Origin: Rhodovibrio sodomensis
GTDB lineage: Bacteria; Pseudomonadota; Alphaproteobacteria; Kiloniellales; Rhodovibrionaceae
DNA length: 64,000 nt
Assembly (NCBI RefSeq): GCF_016583645.1
Contig: NZ_NRRL01000007.1
Span: forward strand, 1-64,000
Direction of reading: 5' to 3'
Each line of letters begins with the position of its first letter. Position 1 is the stretch's first letter. The notes beneath the pieces are model-generated. The model saw nothing but the letters and a program-made list of their open reading frames with translations. It made no database searches and was not told the origin of the DNA. Made by a program: the position numbers and the translations under genes. This document shows positions 53,866-61,845 of the stretch, piece after piece.

Positions 53866-54101
53866 CCGCGCCGGCGACTCGGCCGGCCGGCGCGGCCGAC
53901 CGGCCATTGTTGCGCGCAGGCAACACGGTTGTGTCAATCGCGGGACCCGTACCGGCTGGTCTTTATTCGGGCAGTTTTCTATGGTGGCCTTCCGATCGTG
54001 CTTAACCGCCGCGCTGGTATTCCTGGACGAAGCCGCGCGCAGCGGCTTACAAATCGCACCGTCAGCAACAACATCTGCCTAGAACGAAGGGGGTTAAAGA
54101 G

Positions 54102-54380
54102 ATGACGTTCCGTATCGCCAAGACGCTCGGCATCGTGGCCGTCCCGGCGCTGCTCGCGGCCGGCTGCGCCCAGACCAACGAGGACCTGATGTCCCAGGTC
54201 GAGAGCAACACCCAGACCGCGCAGAGCGCGCAGCAAACCGCGCAGCAGGCGCTGGAAGAGGCCCGCGCCGCCCGCGAGGCCGCGGAGCAGGCCCAGCAGA
54301 ACGCCGAGCAGGCCCAGCGCGCCGCCGAGGCCGCGAACGAGAAGACCCAGCGGATGATGCAGAAGTCGATGCAGAAATAA
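54102..54380 (+). CDS. Lpp-like alanine-zipper lipoprotein
   Basis: This 92-residue outer-membrane lipoprotein has a signal peptide with lipobox LAAGC (Cys about 22). The mature part is a continuous heptad-like coiled coil rich in Ala, Gln and Glu (SAQQTAQQALEEARAAREAA and onward), comparable with Lpp/alanine-zipper proteins, ending KSMQK. A C-terminal Lys could permit attachment to peptidoglycan, as in Lpp. A strong terminator follows 53 bp downstream, suggesting high expression. Confidence 0.9.
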   Translation: MTFRIAKTLGIVAVPALLAAGCAQTNEDLMSQVESNTQTAQSAQQTAQQALEEARAAREAAEQAQQNAEQAQRAAEAANEKTQRMMQKSMQK

Positions 54381-54432
54381 GCATCGACCCGCACAGCGGA
54401 CAACGCCCGTCTTTGTTGGCGGACGTGAGATG

Positions 54433-54475
54433 AACAGGCCGTACCGGTTCAATTCGGTACGGCCTGTTCTTTTTA
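54433..54475 (+). terminator. Rho-independent terminator of the Lpp-like gene
   Basis: A perfect 14-bp stem AACAGGCCGTACCG / CGGTACGGCCTGTT (54433-54446 and 54455-54468) with an 8-base loop is followed by CTTTTTAT. It is the best terminator in the window. Confidence 0.95.
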
Positions 54476-54480
54476 TGGGC

Positions 54481-54526
54481 GTGTCGAACGCGGCGTGTCG
54501 AACGCGGCGCGTCGATCGCGGCGTCG
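54481..54526. repeat. 14-bp tandem repeat, about three copies
   Basis: GTGTCGAACGCGGC at 54481 and 54495, then GCGTCGATCGCGGC at 54509 and a partial fourth. It lies between the terminator and the adenylate cyclase stop codon, in a gene-free stretch. Confidence 0.8.
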
Positions 54527-54634
54527 AAGTTCGCCGGGCCTGGGCGGCGCGACAGCGGCACACCCTGAGCGGCTGTTCATGCCCGTGCGACCGAACGGCT
54601 GCGACCGAACGCCTGCGGCCGGGCGGTTAGGCCC

Positions 54635-56122
54635 CTACCCGACCGCGACCGGATGCACCGGCTCATGGCGGCCGTGCAGCTGGACCGGGTCGAGGGCACG
54701 TAGCTGGGCGCCGTCGGGGACCGCCCCGCCGGCGGCCTCGATCGTGGCGCGGCTGGCCAGCACGGTGGTGCCGGCCTGGACGTTGAGCCGCTCCAGCCGG
54801 GCGGCAACGTTCACCGCGTCGCCGTAGACGGTGTAGCTCAACCGGTCCTGACAGCCGACCGAGCCGGCGACGACCGAGCCCGTGTGCACCCCGATCCGGG
54901 TGGTCAGGTGCACGCCGTCGGCGACTTCCCGGGCGGCCAGCCGGGCCTGGATCTCCAGCGCCGCGCGCAGCGCCCGGGCGGCGTGGTCGTGCTGTTCGAC
55001 CGGCACGTTGAACGCCGCGTGCACGCCGTCGCCGATGAAGTTGACGATGGTGCCGCCGTGCTGGGTGATCGGCTCGGCGACCAGTTCGAAGTACGCGTTC
55101 AGCAGCTTGATCGTTGCGTCCGGCGTCATCCGCTCGGCGAGCGCGGAGAAGCCGGCGATGTCGGTGAACAGGATCGTCGCGGTGCGGGTTTCGCCAGCGA
55201 TCCGGCCGTCGGTGCCCTGGGCGATCAGCGTTTCGGCGACTGGCTGGGTGACGTACTTGCCGAACATGTCCTCGATCCGGCGGCGTTCGCGCAGGCCGGC
55301 GACCATGGCGTTGAACGGCCGGCTCAGGCTGCCCAGCTCGTCGTCCGATACCGCGGGCAGCCGGACTTCCAGGTCGCCCGCCTGAACCGCGCGGAAGCCG
55401 GCCACCAGCTGGTCGACCGGGCGCAGCAGGGTGCGCAGCACGAACACCCCGGCGATCGTCGCCGCCACCAAACTGCCGATCATGTCGAGCGCGACCGCAC
55501 CCTCGGTGTCCAGCCCCTGCGCCGCGCGCACGTGCGCGAGCAGCGAGACGTCGAGCAGCACCAGCGCGGTCGGCACCACCGCGAGCGCGAGCGCGACCAG
55601 CCCGAGCTTGGCCGGCAGGGTACCGGTCGGCCCCGGCACGGCGCGTGCGTCGAGGCCCAGCGCCCGGCGCCCCTCCGCCGCCGCGTCGCTGGCCGCGAAG
55701 AAGGCGTAGAAGCCGAAGTAGAACAGGTAGACGAAGCTGAACCAGCAGGTCGCCAGCAGGCGCACGTCCGGGTCGACCGCGCGGAACGCCGCGGGATCGC
55801 GCACGAACACGCCGGACAAGAATACGGCCGTGCAGTAGGCGAGGGTGACCAGGGCGACCCAGCCGACCGACAGCGCCGGCAGCCGGTCCAGCCGGGCCTG
55901 CGCGCGGCCGCGATCCGCCGGATCACCGGTTCGAAGCGCCCGGGCGATCGGCCGGGCGATCGCCATCGCGCCCAGCAGGTTGAGCGCGATCAGGAAGCCG
56001 ACGTTCCAGGCGATCGCCAGGCCCCAGGCCTCAAGGTTGCCGGAGACCAGAATGAAGGCGCCCGTGAAGCCGAGGTCGACGAGCGCCGTGCCCGCCATCA
56101 GCAGGAGGTAACGCGGCCACAT
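54635..56122 (-). CDS. Membrane-bound class III adenylate/guanylate cyclase with HAMP
   Basis: This 495-residue protein has about six N-terminal transmembrane segments, a HAMP linker (about residues 240-290, LRPVDQLVAGFRAVQAGDLE) and a C-terminal class III cyclase domain. ATILFTDIAGFSALAERM and NFIGDGVHAAFN hold the two metal Asp residues. The closing part is YTVYGDAVNVAARLERLN. The position usually occupied by the purine-selecting Lys (xKxxGD) is Asn here, so the nucleotide specificity is uncertain. It is probably co-transcribed with the glucosaminidase gene, 76 bp upstream. Confidence 0.92.
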   Translation of the reverse strand: MWPRYLLLMAGTALVDLGFTGAFILVSGNLEAWGLAIAWNVGFLIALNLLGAMAIARPIARALRTGDPADRGRAQARLDRLPALSVGWVALVTLAYCTAVFLSGVFVRDPAAFRAVDPDVRLLATCWFSFVYLFYFGFYAFFAASDAAAEGRRALGLDARAVPGPTGTLPAKLGLVALALAVVPTALVLLDVSLLAHVRAAQGLDTEGAVALDMIGSLVAATIAGVFVLRTLLRPVDQLVAGFRAVQAGDLEVRLPAVSDDELGSLSRPFNAMVAGLRERRRIEDMFGKYVTQPVAETLIAQGTDGRIAGETRTATILFTDIAGFSALAERMTPDATIKLLNAYFELVAEPITQHGGTIVNFIGDGVHAAFNVPVEQHDHAARALRAALEIQARLAAREVADGVHLTTRIGVHTGSVVAGSVGCQDRLSYTVYGDAVNVAARLERLNVQAGTTVLASRATIEAAGGAVPDGAQLRALDPVQLHGRHEPVHPVAVG

Positions 56123-56198
56123 GGGAGATCGGGCCCTTCGGCCACAGAAGACATCAACGGGGTCTGCCGCGTCGATACGCAGACGCGGTAAGATCCGT

Positions 56199-57344
56199 TC
56201 AGTCGGGACCCGGCCGCGCCAGGGCCACGTTGACGGCCTCGACGTCGGCGTCGGGGATCACCCGCTGGGCGATCGTCTGCCGGCGCAGGCTGGCGTCGTC
56301 GAACGCGCGCAGGCCGTTGTGCTGCATCAGCCCGCGCAGCTTGCGCACGTAGGTCTGGCCTTCCTCGGAATACTTGGTCAGCGTGCCGGCCAGCTGGTAG
56401 CCGTCGATCCGGCGGTCCTGCGCGCGCATCCGCGCGCGCTGCTGACGAAGGCTGGCGTAGGCGCCGGTGGTGTTCAGGTTGCGCACGTACGCCTCGACCG
56501 ACTGCAGCAGGCTGTCGAACGCGCGGACTTTGAAGCCCTCGGCCCGCTGCGGGTCCATGCCCGGCGTGTCCGCGCTCCAGGTGCGCTGGCCGAACAGGGC
56601 GTTGCCCTTGCGGGCGAAGCGGGAGGTGCCCCAGCCGCTTTCCAGGATCGACTGCGTGATCGCCAGCGACGGCGGCACCACGTCGGCGCGGATCAGCAGC
56701 TGGTCGAAATCGATCGCCGCCGGCTTGTCCGCCTCGACCCGGTACTTGGCCGCCGTCGCCATCAGCCAGCTCCGCTCCCGCGGGTTCAGCCGGTCAAGGC
56801 GGTTGCGCAGGCTGCGGATCCGCTCGCGCTCGGCCAGTACGCGTTCGTTCGCCTTCAGCACCAGCGGCAGCATCAGGCGGACGAACAGCTGCTTTTTCGC
56901 CTCGACGGGCGCGAAGTCCCGCAGGCCCTCCGGCAGGTCCTCGACGTAGACGCGCGGCACTTCCGGGCCGCCCTCGCGGACGCCGTCGACGTGGTAGTTC
57001 ATGCTGGCGAAGTACCTGGCGAGCGGCTGCGGGCCGTCCGGCAGGCGGACCACCGCCCAGGTCTGGCCTTCCGCGTTCGCCGTCCGGCGGGCCAGCCCCT
57101 CGGCGTCGAGCAGGTCGGCGATCTGCGGGCTGTATTCCACGCTGGCATTGCGCGTCACCGGCCCGCCCAGGATCACCGTCACCGCCATGGCGCACGCCGC
57201 CAGCACCGCCAGCGCCAGCACCGCGCGCTCGCGCTTCGGCCCGACGATCGCCCGCACCAGGCTCTTCGCCCCGGTTGGGCCGGGGGACTTCGACGCGTCC
57301 GCGCCGCGGGTTCGAGGACCGGTTGGGCCTGCGGGATCGCTCAT
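56199..57344 (-). CDS. Bax-like glucosaminidase domain protein
   Basis: This 381-residue protein has one N-terminal transmembrane anchor (about residues 40-60, AVLALAVLAACAMAVTVILG), a central region, and a C-terminal glucosaminidase-type domain (about 225-350) with ITQSILESGWGTSRFARKGN (probable catalytic Glu), NALFGQRTW and SLLQSVEAYVRNLNTT. Bax-family enzymes cleave peptidoglycan. The ATG at 57344 has AGGAGG nine bases upstream, which sets the start. It is followed by the cyclase gene. Confidence 0.9.
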   Translation of the reverse strand: MSDPAGPTGPRTRGADASKSPGPTGAKSLVRAIVGPKRERAVLALAVLAACAMAVTVILGGPVTRNASVEYSPQIADLLDAEGLARRTANAEGQTWAVVRLPDGPQPLARYFASMNYHVDGVREGGPEVPRVYVEDLPEGLRDFAPVEAKKQLFVRLMLPLVLKANERVLAERERIRSLRNRLDRLNPRERSWLMATAAKYRVEADKPAAIDFDQLLIRADVVPPSLAITQSILESGWGTSRFARKGNALFGQRTWSADTPGMDPQRAEGFKVRAFDSLLQSVEAYVRNLNTTGAYASLRQQRARMRAQDRRIDGYQLAGTLTKYSEEGQTYVRKLRGLMQHNGLRAFDDASLRRQTIAQRVIPDADVEAVNVALARPGPD

Positions 57345-57473
57345 CTGACGTTTGCCTCCTGCTAGGCGGACCGCGGGATCGGCGGATCCGTGGGCACGCG
57401 GAACGAGGCTGGCCAACCTGGCCGGCTTCGTCCGGATTTAAGGATCGGCGGGCCGCGCAACGGGCGCGGCGCC

Positions 57474-57524
57474 GAGAGCGACATGCCTGAACGCCGGTTC
57501 GGCCTTTTGGCTGACTTTCGCTCT
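57474..57524. repeat. Family A-like hairpin, copy 6
   Basis: GAGAGCGACATGCCTGAACG on the left pairs imperfectly with CTGACTTTCGCTCT on the right; the inner part is GCCGGTTCGGC. It resembles the first hairpin of copy 1 (GAGCTACATGCTTGAAGGCC). The rest of the 421-bp spacer 57345-57765 holds the uspA terminator and no gene. Confidence 0.5.
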
Positions 57525-57676
57525 CACGTCTCCATATGCGGACGCGGTTGAGCCGAGAGGGGGATCACCTGTCGGCACCTTGTCTTGGGACGCCCGTTCA
57601 GCATGTCGGGCGGGCGTACAGGTTGCAACCTTTTGGATTCGCCGCACTTTCCCCGCAAACGCCAGCGCGTGCAGCG

Positions 57677-57728
57677 AAAAAACCTGCCGAAACCGGTCGT
57701 TAGCCCGGACCGCTCAGACGGTTTCGGC
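57677..57728 (-). terminator. Rho-independent terminator of uspA
   Basis: On the minus strand GCCGAAACCG (57719-57728) pairs with CGGTTTCGGC (57686-57695), then AGG and six T (57677-57682). It lies 38 bp beyond the uspA stop codon. Confidence 0.85.
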
Positions 57729-57765
57729 CAAGCCGTTACGAGTGCGGAACGAATTCGCGGGCGGT

Positions 57766-58287
57766 TCAGACGATACTGGCGATGTCCGAATCGCTCAGGT
57801 TGCCCGGCACCACGGTCATCGGGATTCGCAGCTTGCCGACCAGCTTGCCGGTCAAGGCGGAGATCAGCGGACCCGGCCCGCCCTGGCCGGTGGAGGCGCC
57901 CAGCACCAGGATCGAAATCGCCGGTTCTTCCTGAATCAGGCGGATCAGTTCGTCGTGCCGCTGGCCTTCGCGCAGGAACAGGATCGGGGTGCTTCCGGAC
58001 CAGTCCTGCGCCTTGGCGGCGTAGCGCTGCAGCAGCTTCTCCGCTTCGGCGCGGGATTCCTGCCGCATCAGATCCCCGACCGCCATCCAGTTCTGGAAGT
58101 CGTTCGGCTCCAGCACGTGCAGCAGCGCGACGCGCCCGCCGGTGTGCGCGGCCCGGCCGCAGGCGAAGCGCAGCGCGACCTCCATCTCCTCGGTGTCGTC
58201 GACCACGACCAGGAAGACCCGGCGTTCACTGCCGGTCGTGGCGCTCGGATAGTCGGCGAACGATTTTTCGGAGGGGTCGGCGCTCAT
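57766..58287 (-). CDS. Universal stress protein UspA family
   Basis: This 173-residue protein is a single USP domain: RVFLVVVDDTEEMEVALRFA, GGRVALLHVLEPNDFQNW and ISILVLGASTGQGGPGPLIS, then KLRIPMTVVPG. The glycine-rich segment near residue 130 corresponds to the ATP-binding region, though the spacing is not the classic G-2x-G-9x-G. It lies downstream of the TSUP/TIGR02186 pair and ends at a clear terminator. In many alphaproteobacteria uspA, trpS and murJ are neighbours, as here. Confidence 0.94.
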   Translation of the reverse strand: MSADPSEKSFADYPSATTGSERRVFLVVVDDTEEMEVALRFACGRAAHTGGRVALLHVLEPNDFQNWMAVGDLMRQESRAEAEKLLQRYAAKAQDWSGSTPILFLREGQRHDELIRLIQEEPAISILVLGASTGQGGPGPLISALTGKLVGKLRIPMTVVPGNLSDSDIASIV

Positions 58288-58386
58288 CGGGCGGAACTCA
58301 CGGTTTGGCCCAAAGCGGGCGGGGCCAGCGGGATCGGACCCGTCGGTGTCGGGTGCGGGCGGACCGGGCCGGTGCGGCGACCCCGC

Positions 58387-59193
58387 TCAGGCTTTCCGGA
58401 ACAGGGCATAGCCGCCCCATCCTGCCAGCAGCGCGACGATGATCGCAACGAGCCCGTAAAGCGCCGCATACTCATAGGCGAATCGGGTGAGCGTTGCCTC
58501 GACGCCCACCTTGGAGACGATCAGGGGCGTGGTCTGCGCGCTCACCACCTGACCGTCGCGCAGCAGATACGTCTCCACCTGATAGCTGCCGGTGGGCACG
58601 TTGGCGGGGAAATAGACCTCCGTGCGGAACAGCCGCGCGCCCAGGAAGACGACCGGCCGGACGCTGGCCGAATACAGGCCCTTGCGCTGCTTGGCACGGA
58701 TCAGCGCGTCGCGCCACTCCTGAGCGACGTTGGGGCTGGCCTTGGCCGGCGGCAGGGAGATGTTGAGCGCGTCCAGGCCGATGCCGTTGCGCTGGCGCAA
58801 CTGCGGGGGGGCGAGCTGGCTGAGCGGTGCGCTCGCCGCCACGGCGTAGAAGCTGGGCACCCGCTCGAAAGTCATCGACGCGGTGTTCATCCAGATCCCG
58901 ACCACCCGCGACTTGCGGCGCATCGTGACCGGGGTCGACGGGCCGCGCACGACCACCGCGACCTCGCCCGGCGAACTGCCGTCGGCCGGCTGCCCGACCG
59001 CGCCGAACAGCAGCACCTCGGTCCCGGTGAAGCCCGTGGTGATCGCCACCAGGTGCTTCGACAGGTCGGCGACCAGATCCTGGCTGTGGCCGCGCTCCGC
59101 CGGCACGCCCGAGAGCACGACGGCGCCCAGCAGAACGGTGGCGAGCGGCTGCAGGCGCCGGCGCAACCATGTGATTGCCCGGTGCGCGCTCAT
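58387..59193 (-). CDS. TIGR02186 family transmembrane protein
   Basis: This 268-residue protein has a signal peptide (residues about 13-38), a long extracytoplasmic beta-rich domain (FTGTEVLLFGAVGQP, SPGEVAVVVRGPSTPVTMR, GIWMNTASMTFERVPSFYA), and a C-terminal transmembrane helix (about 245-265) with basic tail FRKA. The family is known only as conserved hypothetical TIGR02186 and usually sits beside a TSUP sulfite/sulfonate exporter, as here. Its start overlaps the TSUP stop by 4 bp, so they are made together, suggesting a periplasmic partner of that transporter. Confidence 0.9.
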   Translation of the reverse strand: MSAHRAITWLRRRLQPLATVLLGAVVLSGVPAERGHSQDLVADLSKHLVAITTGFTGTEVLLFGAVGQPADGSSPGEVAVVVRGPSTPVTMRRKSRVVGIWMNTASMTFERVPSFYAVAASAPLSQLAPPQLRQRNGIGLDALNISLPPAKASPNVAQEWRDALIRAKQRKGLYSASVRPVVFLGARLFRTEVYFPANVPTGSYQVETYLLRDGQVVSAQTTPLIVSKVGVEATLTRFAYEYAALYGLVAIIVALLAGWGGYALFRKA

Positions 59194-60101
59194 GCCCCGA
59201 CCCCGATCGAATAGACGTCGGCGGGGACGCTGACCAGCTCGTAGAGCAGCCGCAGCGCCACGCCGATCACCAGCACGCCGAGCAGGATGCGCAGCGTTTC
59301 GCCCGGCAGGCGGCTGCCCACGCGGCTGCCGTACTGCGCGCCGACCACCCCGCCCAGCAGCAGCATCAGCGCCAGCACGACGTCGACCGTCTGGTTCTGC
59401 ACGGCCTGCAGGAAGGTGACGTTGGCGGCGACGAAGATGATCTGGAACAGCGACGTGCCGATCACCACGCTGGTCGGCATGCCCAAGAGGTAAATCATCG
59501 CCGGCACCAGCACGAAGCCGCCGCCCACGCCCATGATCGCGGACAGCACGCCCACGCCGAAGCCGATCCCGAGCGGCAGCAGCGCCGACATGTACAGCCG
59601 CGAGCGGTGGAAGCGCATCTTGAACGGCAGGCCGTGCGCCCAGTTGTGCTGGTGCAGCTTGCGCGCCGGCAGCTTGCGGCTGGTGCGCAGGAACGCCGCC
59701 ACGCCCTCCCAGGTCATCAGCACGCCCACCGTGCCGAGGACGAGCACGTAGGACAGGTTAATCACCAGATCGATCTGGCCGATCTCGCTCAGCAGCTTGA
59801 ACAGGCTGACGCCGGAGGTCGAGCCGGCCAGACCGCCGACCAGCAGCACCGTCCCCATCTTGACGTCGACGTTGCCGCGGCGGAAATGCGCCAGCACGCC
59901 GGAGATCGAGGAGGCGACGACGTTGTTCGCCTGGGTCGCCACCGCGACCGGCGGCGGCACGCCGATGAAGATCAAAAGCGGGGTCATCAGGAACCCGCCG
60001 CCCACGCCGAACAGGCCCGACAGAAAACCGATCACCCCGCCCAGGCCGAGCAGCAGGAACACGTCCAGCGACAACTCGGCGATCGGCAGGTAGATTTGCA
60101 T
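59190..60101 (-). CDS. TSUP family sulfite/sulfonate transporter
   Basis: This 303-residue membrane protein of the TauE/SafE family has eight or so hydrophobic segments. The repeated signature GFLSGLFGVGGGFLMTPLLI (about residue 25) recurs as GVLSAIMGVGGGFVLVPAMI (about 180), marking the inverted-repeat halves. VATQANNVVASSISGVLAHF is also typical. Likely exports sulfite or sulfur compounds; the substrate is inferred from the family. The ATG at 60101 (MQIYLPIAELSLDVF) was chosen over a longer frame. Confidence 0.93.
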   Translation of the reverse strand: MQIYLPIAELSLDVFLLLGLGGVIGFLSGLFGVGGGFLMTPLLIFIGVPPPVAVATQANNVVASSISGVLAHFRRGNVDVKMGTVLLVGGLAGSTSGVSLFKLLSEIGQIDLVINLSYVLVLGTVGVLMTWEGVAAFLRTSRKLPARKLHQHNWAHGLPFKMRFHRSRLYMSALLPLGIGFGVGVLSAIMGVGGGFVLVPAMIYLLGMPTSVVIGTSLFQIIFVAANVTFLQAVQNQTVDVVLALMLLLGGVVGAQYGSRVGSRLPGETLRILLGVLVIGVALRLLYELVSVPADVYSIGVGA

Positions 60102-60320
60102 CGCGTAATCGGGTGCAACCGCGGATGTGATGGACGTCGGGCAGGGCGGCGCGCCGCCCGGCTCGCGTCGGGCGGGCATCCGCGATGGACGGCATGGCGA
60201 CCACCCTACTGCCGCACCGCCCCAGGCGCAAACGCTGGGCGGACGCCGCTTGTTGCGGGCGCGAATGTGACGGGACCGCGATCCGGACCGCGGTCACGCG
60301 GCCTGTCCCCTCGCGTCCCG

Positions 60321-60501
60321 TTGCTCTAACTTCTTGAAGAAAGCGCACGAGGCTGAAAGGCGGGTCTACCCTTCGGCCTCGTGCCCAAGAGCAAGATGCT
60401 GCAAGGTGAAGCCACCTTCCAGCTGAATCTTGCTCTCTCTTCAAGCCGTTAGAGCAAAATTCACGATGAAGGTCGACTCGACCTTCATCGATTTTGCTCT
60501 A
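60321..60501. repeat. Composite palindromic repeat, family A copy 5 (triple)
   Basis: The largest copy: TTGCTCT-AACTTCTTGAAGA, then an extra hairpin (GCACGAGGCTGAAAGG ... CGGCCTCGTGC), hairpin B (AGAGCAAGATGCTGCAAGGT ... AGCTGAATCTTGCTCT), the inverted linker CTCTTCAAGCCGTTAGAGC and hairpin A ending ATTTTGCTCTAG. The final CTA is the TAG stop codon of trpS on the minus strand. The remainder of 60102-60320 has no gene. Confidence 0.88.
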
Positions 60502-61539
60502 GTCCAGCAGGAAGCCCACGGCCTGCTTGGCTTCCTTCAGCACCGGCTGGGCGATCTCGGCGGCGCGGTCGGCGCCGTCGGCGAGGATCCGGTCGATCTC
60601 CGCCGGGTCGTTGCGCAGGCGGGTCATCTCCTGACCCATCGGTCCGAGCTTCTCGACCGCGAGCTCGGCCAGCTGCGGCTTGAAGCCGCCGAAGCCCTGC
60701 CCCTCGAAGCGCTGCAGCACCTCGCGCCAGCTCTCGTTGGCGAGCGCGGCGTAGATGCCGAGCAGGTTGAAGCACTCCGGCCGGCTCTTGCGGGTGTGCT
60801 CCGGCAGGTCGCCGGACTCGTCGAGCACGTCCGGGCCGGGCAGCATGTCCGGATCGGTGCGGGCGCGCTTGATCTTGTCGGCGATCGTGTCGCGGTCGTC
60901 CGACAGATTGATCCGGGTCATGTCCGAGGTGTCGGACTTGGACATCTTCTTCGACCCGTCGCGCAGGCTCATCACCCGCGCGGCCGCTCCCATGATGATC
61001 GGCTCCGGCAGCGGGAAGACGCCGTTCTCGTCGCCGCCGCGATAGTCGTAGTTGAACTTCTGCGCGGTGTTGCGGGCGAACTCCAGGTGCTGCTTCTGGT
61101 CGTCGCCCACGGGCACGTGGGTCGCCTTGTAGGCCAGGATGTCGGCGGCCATCAGGGCGGGGTAGATATACAGCCCGGCGCTCGCCTGCTCGCGGTGCTT
61201 GCCGGCCTTTTCCTTGAACTGGGTCATCCGGTTCAGCCAGCCGATCCGCGCCACGCAGTTGAAGATCCAGGCAAGCTCGGCGTGGGCGGACACGCGCGAC
61301 TGGTTGAAGATGATGCTCTTCTTGGGATCGATCCCGGCGGCGAGGTAAGCGGCGGCGACCTCGCGGGTGTTCGGGCCGAGCGCGCTCGGCTCCTGCCAGA
61401 CGGTGATCGCGTGCAGGTCGACGATGCAGTAGATCGCCTCGGCCTCGTGCTGCAGATCGACGAAGTTCCGGATCGCGCCCAGGTAGTTGCCGAGGTGCAG
61501 GGCGCCCGTCGGCTGCACGCCGGAGAAGATGCGCTTCAT
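60499..61539 (-). CDS. trpS: Tryptophanyl-tRNA synthetase
   Basis: TrpS charges tRNA-Trp. The 346-residue class Ic synthetase has the HIGH-type motif [20 protein letters not shown] and the KMSKS motif [12 protein letters not shown], with [20 protein letters not shown] between them. [20 protein letters not shown] is also typical. Length and start ([13 protein letters not shown]) are standard. The TAG stop codon is contributed by the end of family A copy 5. It lies downstream of murJ across repeat D2. Confidence 0.97.
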   Translation of the reverse strand: MKRIFSGVQPTGALHLGNYLGAIRNFVDLQHEAEAIYCIVDLHAITVWQEPSALGPNTREVAAAYLAAGIDPKKSIIFNQSRVSAHAELAWIFNCVARIGWLNRMTQFKEKAGKHREQASAGLYIYPALMAADILAYKATHVPVGDDQKQHLEFARNTAQKFNYDYRGGDENGVFPLPEPIIMGAAARVMSLRDGSKKMSKSDTSDMTRINLSDDRDTIADKIKRARTDPDMLPGPDVLDESGDLPEHTRKSRPECFNLLGIYAALANESWREVLQRFEGQGFGGFKPQLAELAVEKLGPMGQEMTRLRNDPAEIDRILADGADRAAEIAQPVLKEAKQAVGFLLD

Positions 61540-61634
61540 CGCTGGAAATGCCCGCTTGTCCTAGGGGTTGAGCCGCGCTGCGGTTATGGCCGCGCGCACC
61601 CACCCGGTCAAGCCAACGGACGTGCGTGATCGAG

Positions 61635-61841
61635 GCTCACCACCAAGACACCAAGGAAGGCTTTTTACCACAGAGGGCACGGAGGACACTGAGGGGACGG
61701 TGGCGCGTCCATCAGCCCGCCCCCAGCGTTTGACAGCGGTGACGCAAGTTCTCTTGCGCGCGCCGCGCGCGATCCTTTCTCCTCCGTGCCCTCTGTGTCC
61801 TCTGTGGTGAAATCTGCTCTCTTGGTGTCTTGGTGGTGAAC
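61635..61841. repeat. Long palindromic repeat, family D copy 2
   Basis: The left arm has CTCACCACCAAGACACCAAG and ACCACAGAGGGCACGGAGGA. The right arm is its reverse complement (CTCCGTGCCCTCTGTGTCCT, CTTGGTGTCTTGGTGGTGAA). Same element as at 91-305, with a different centre. It lies a few bases beyond the murJ stop codon. Confidence 0.9.
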
Positions 61842-61845
61842 CCCG

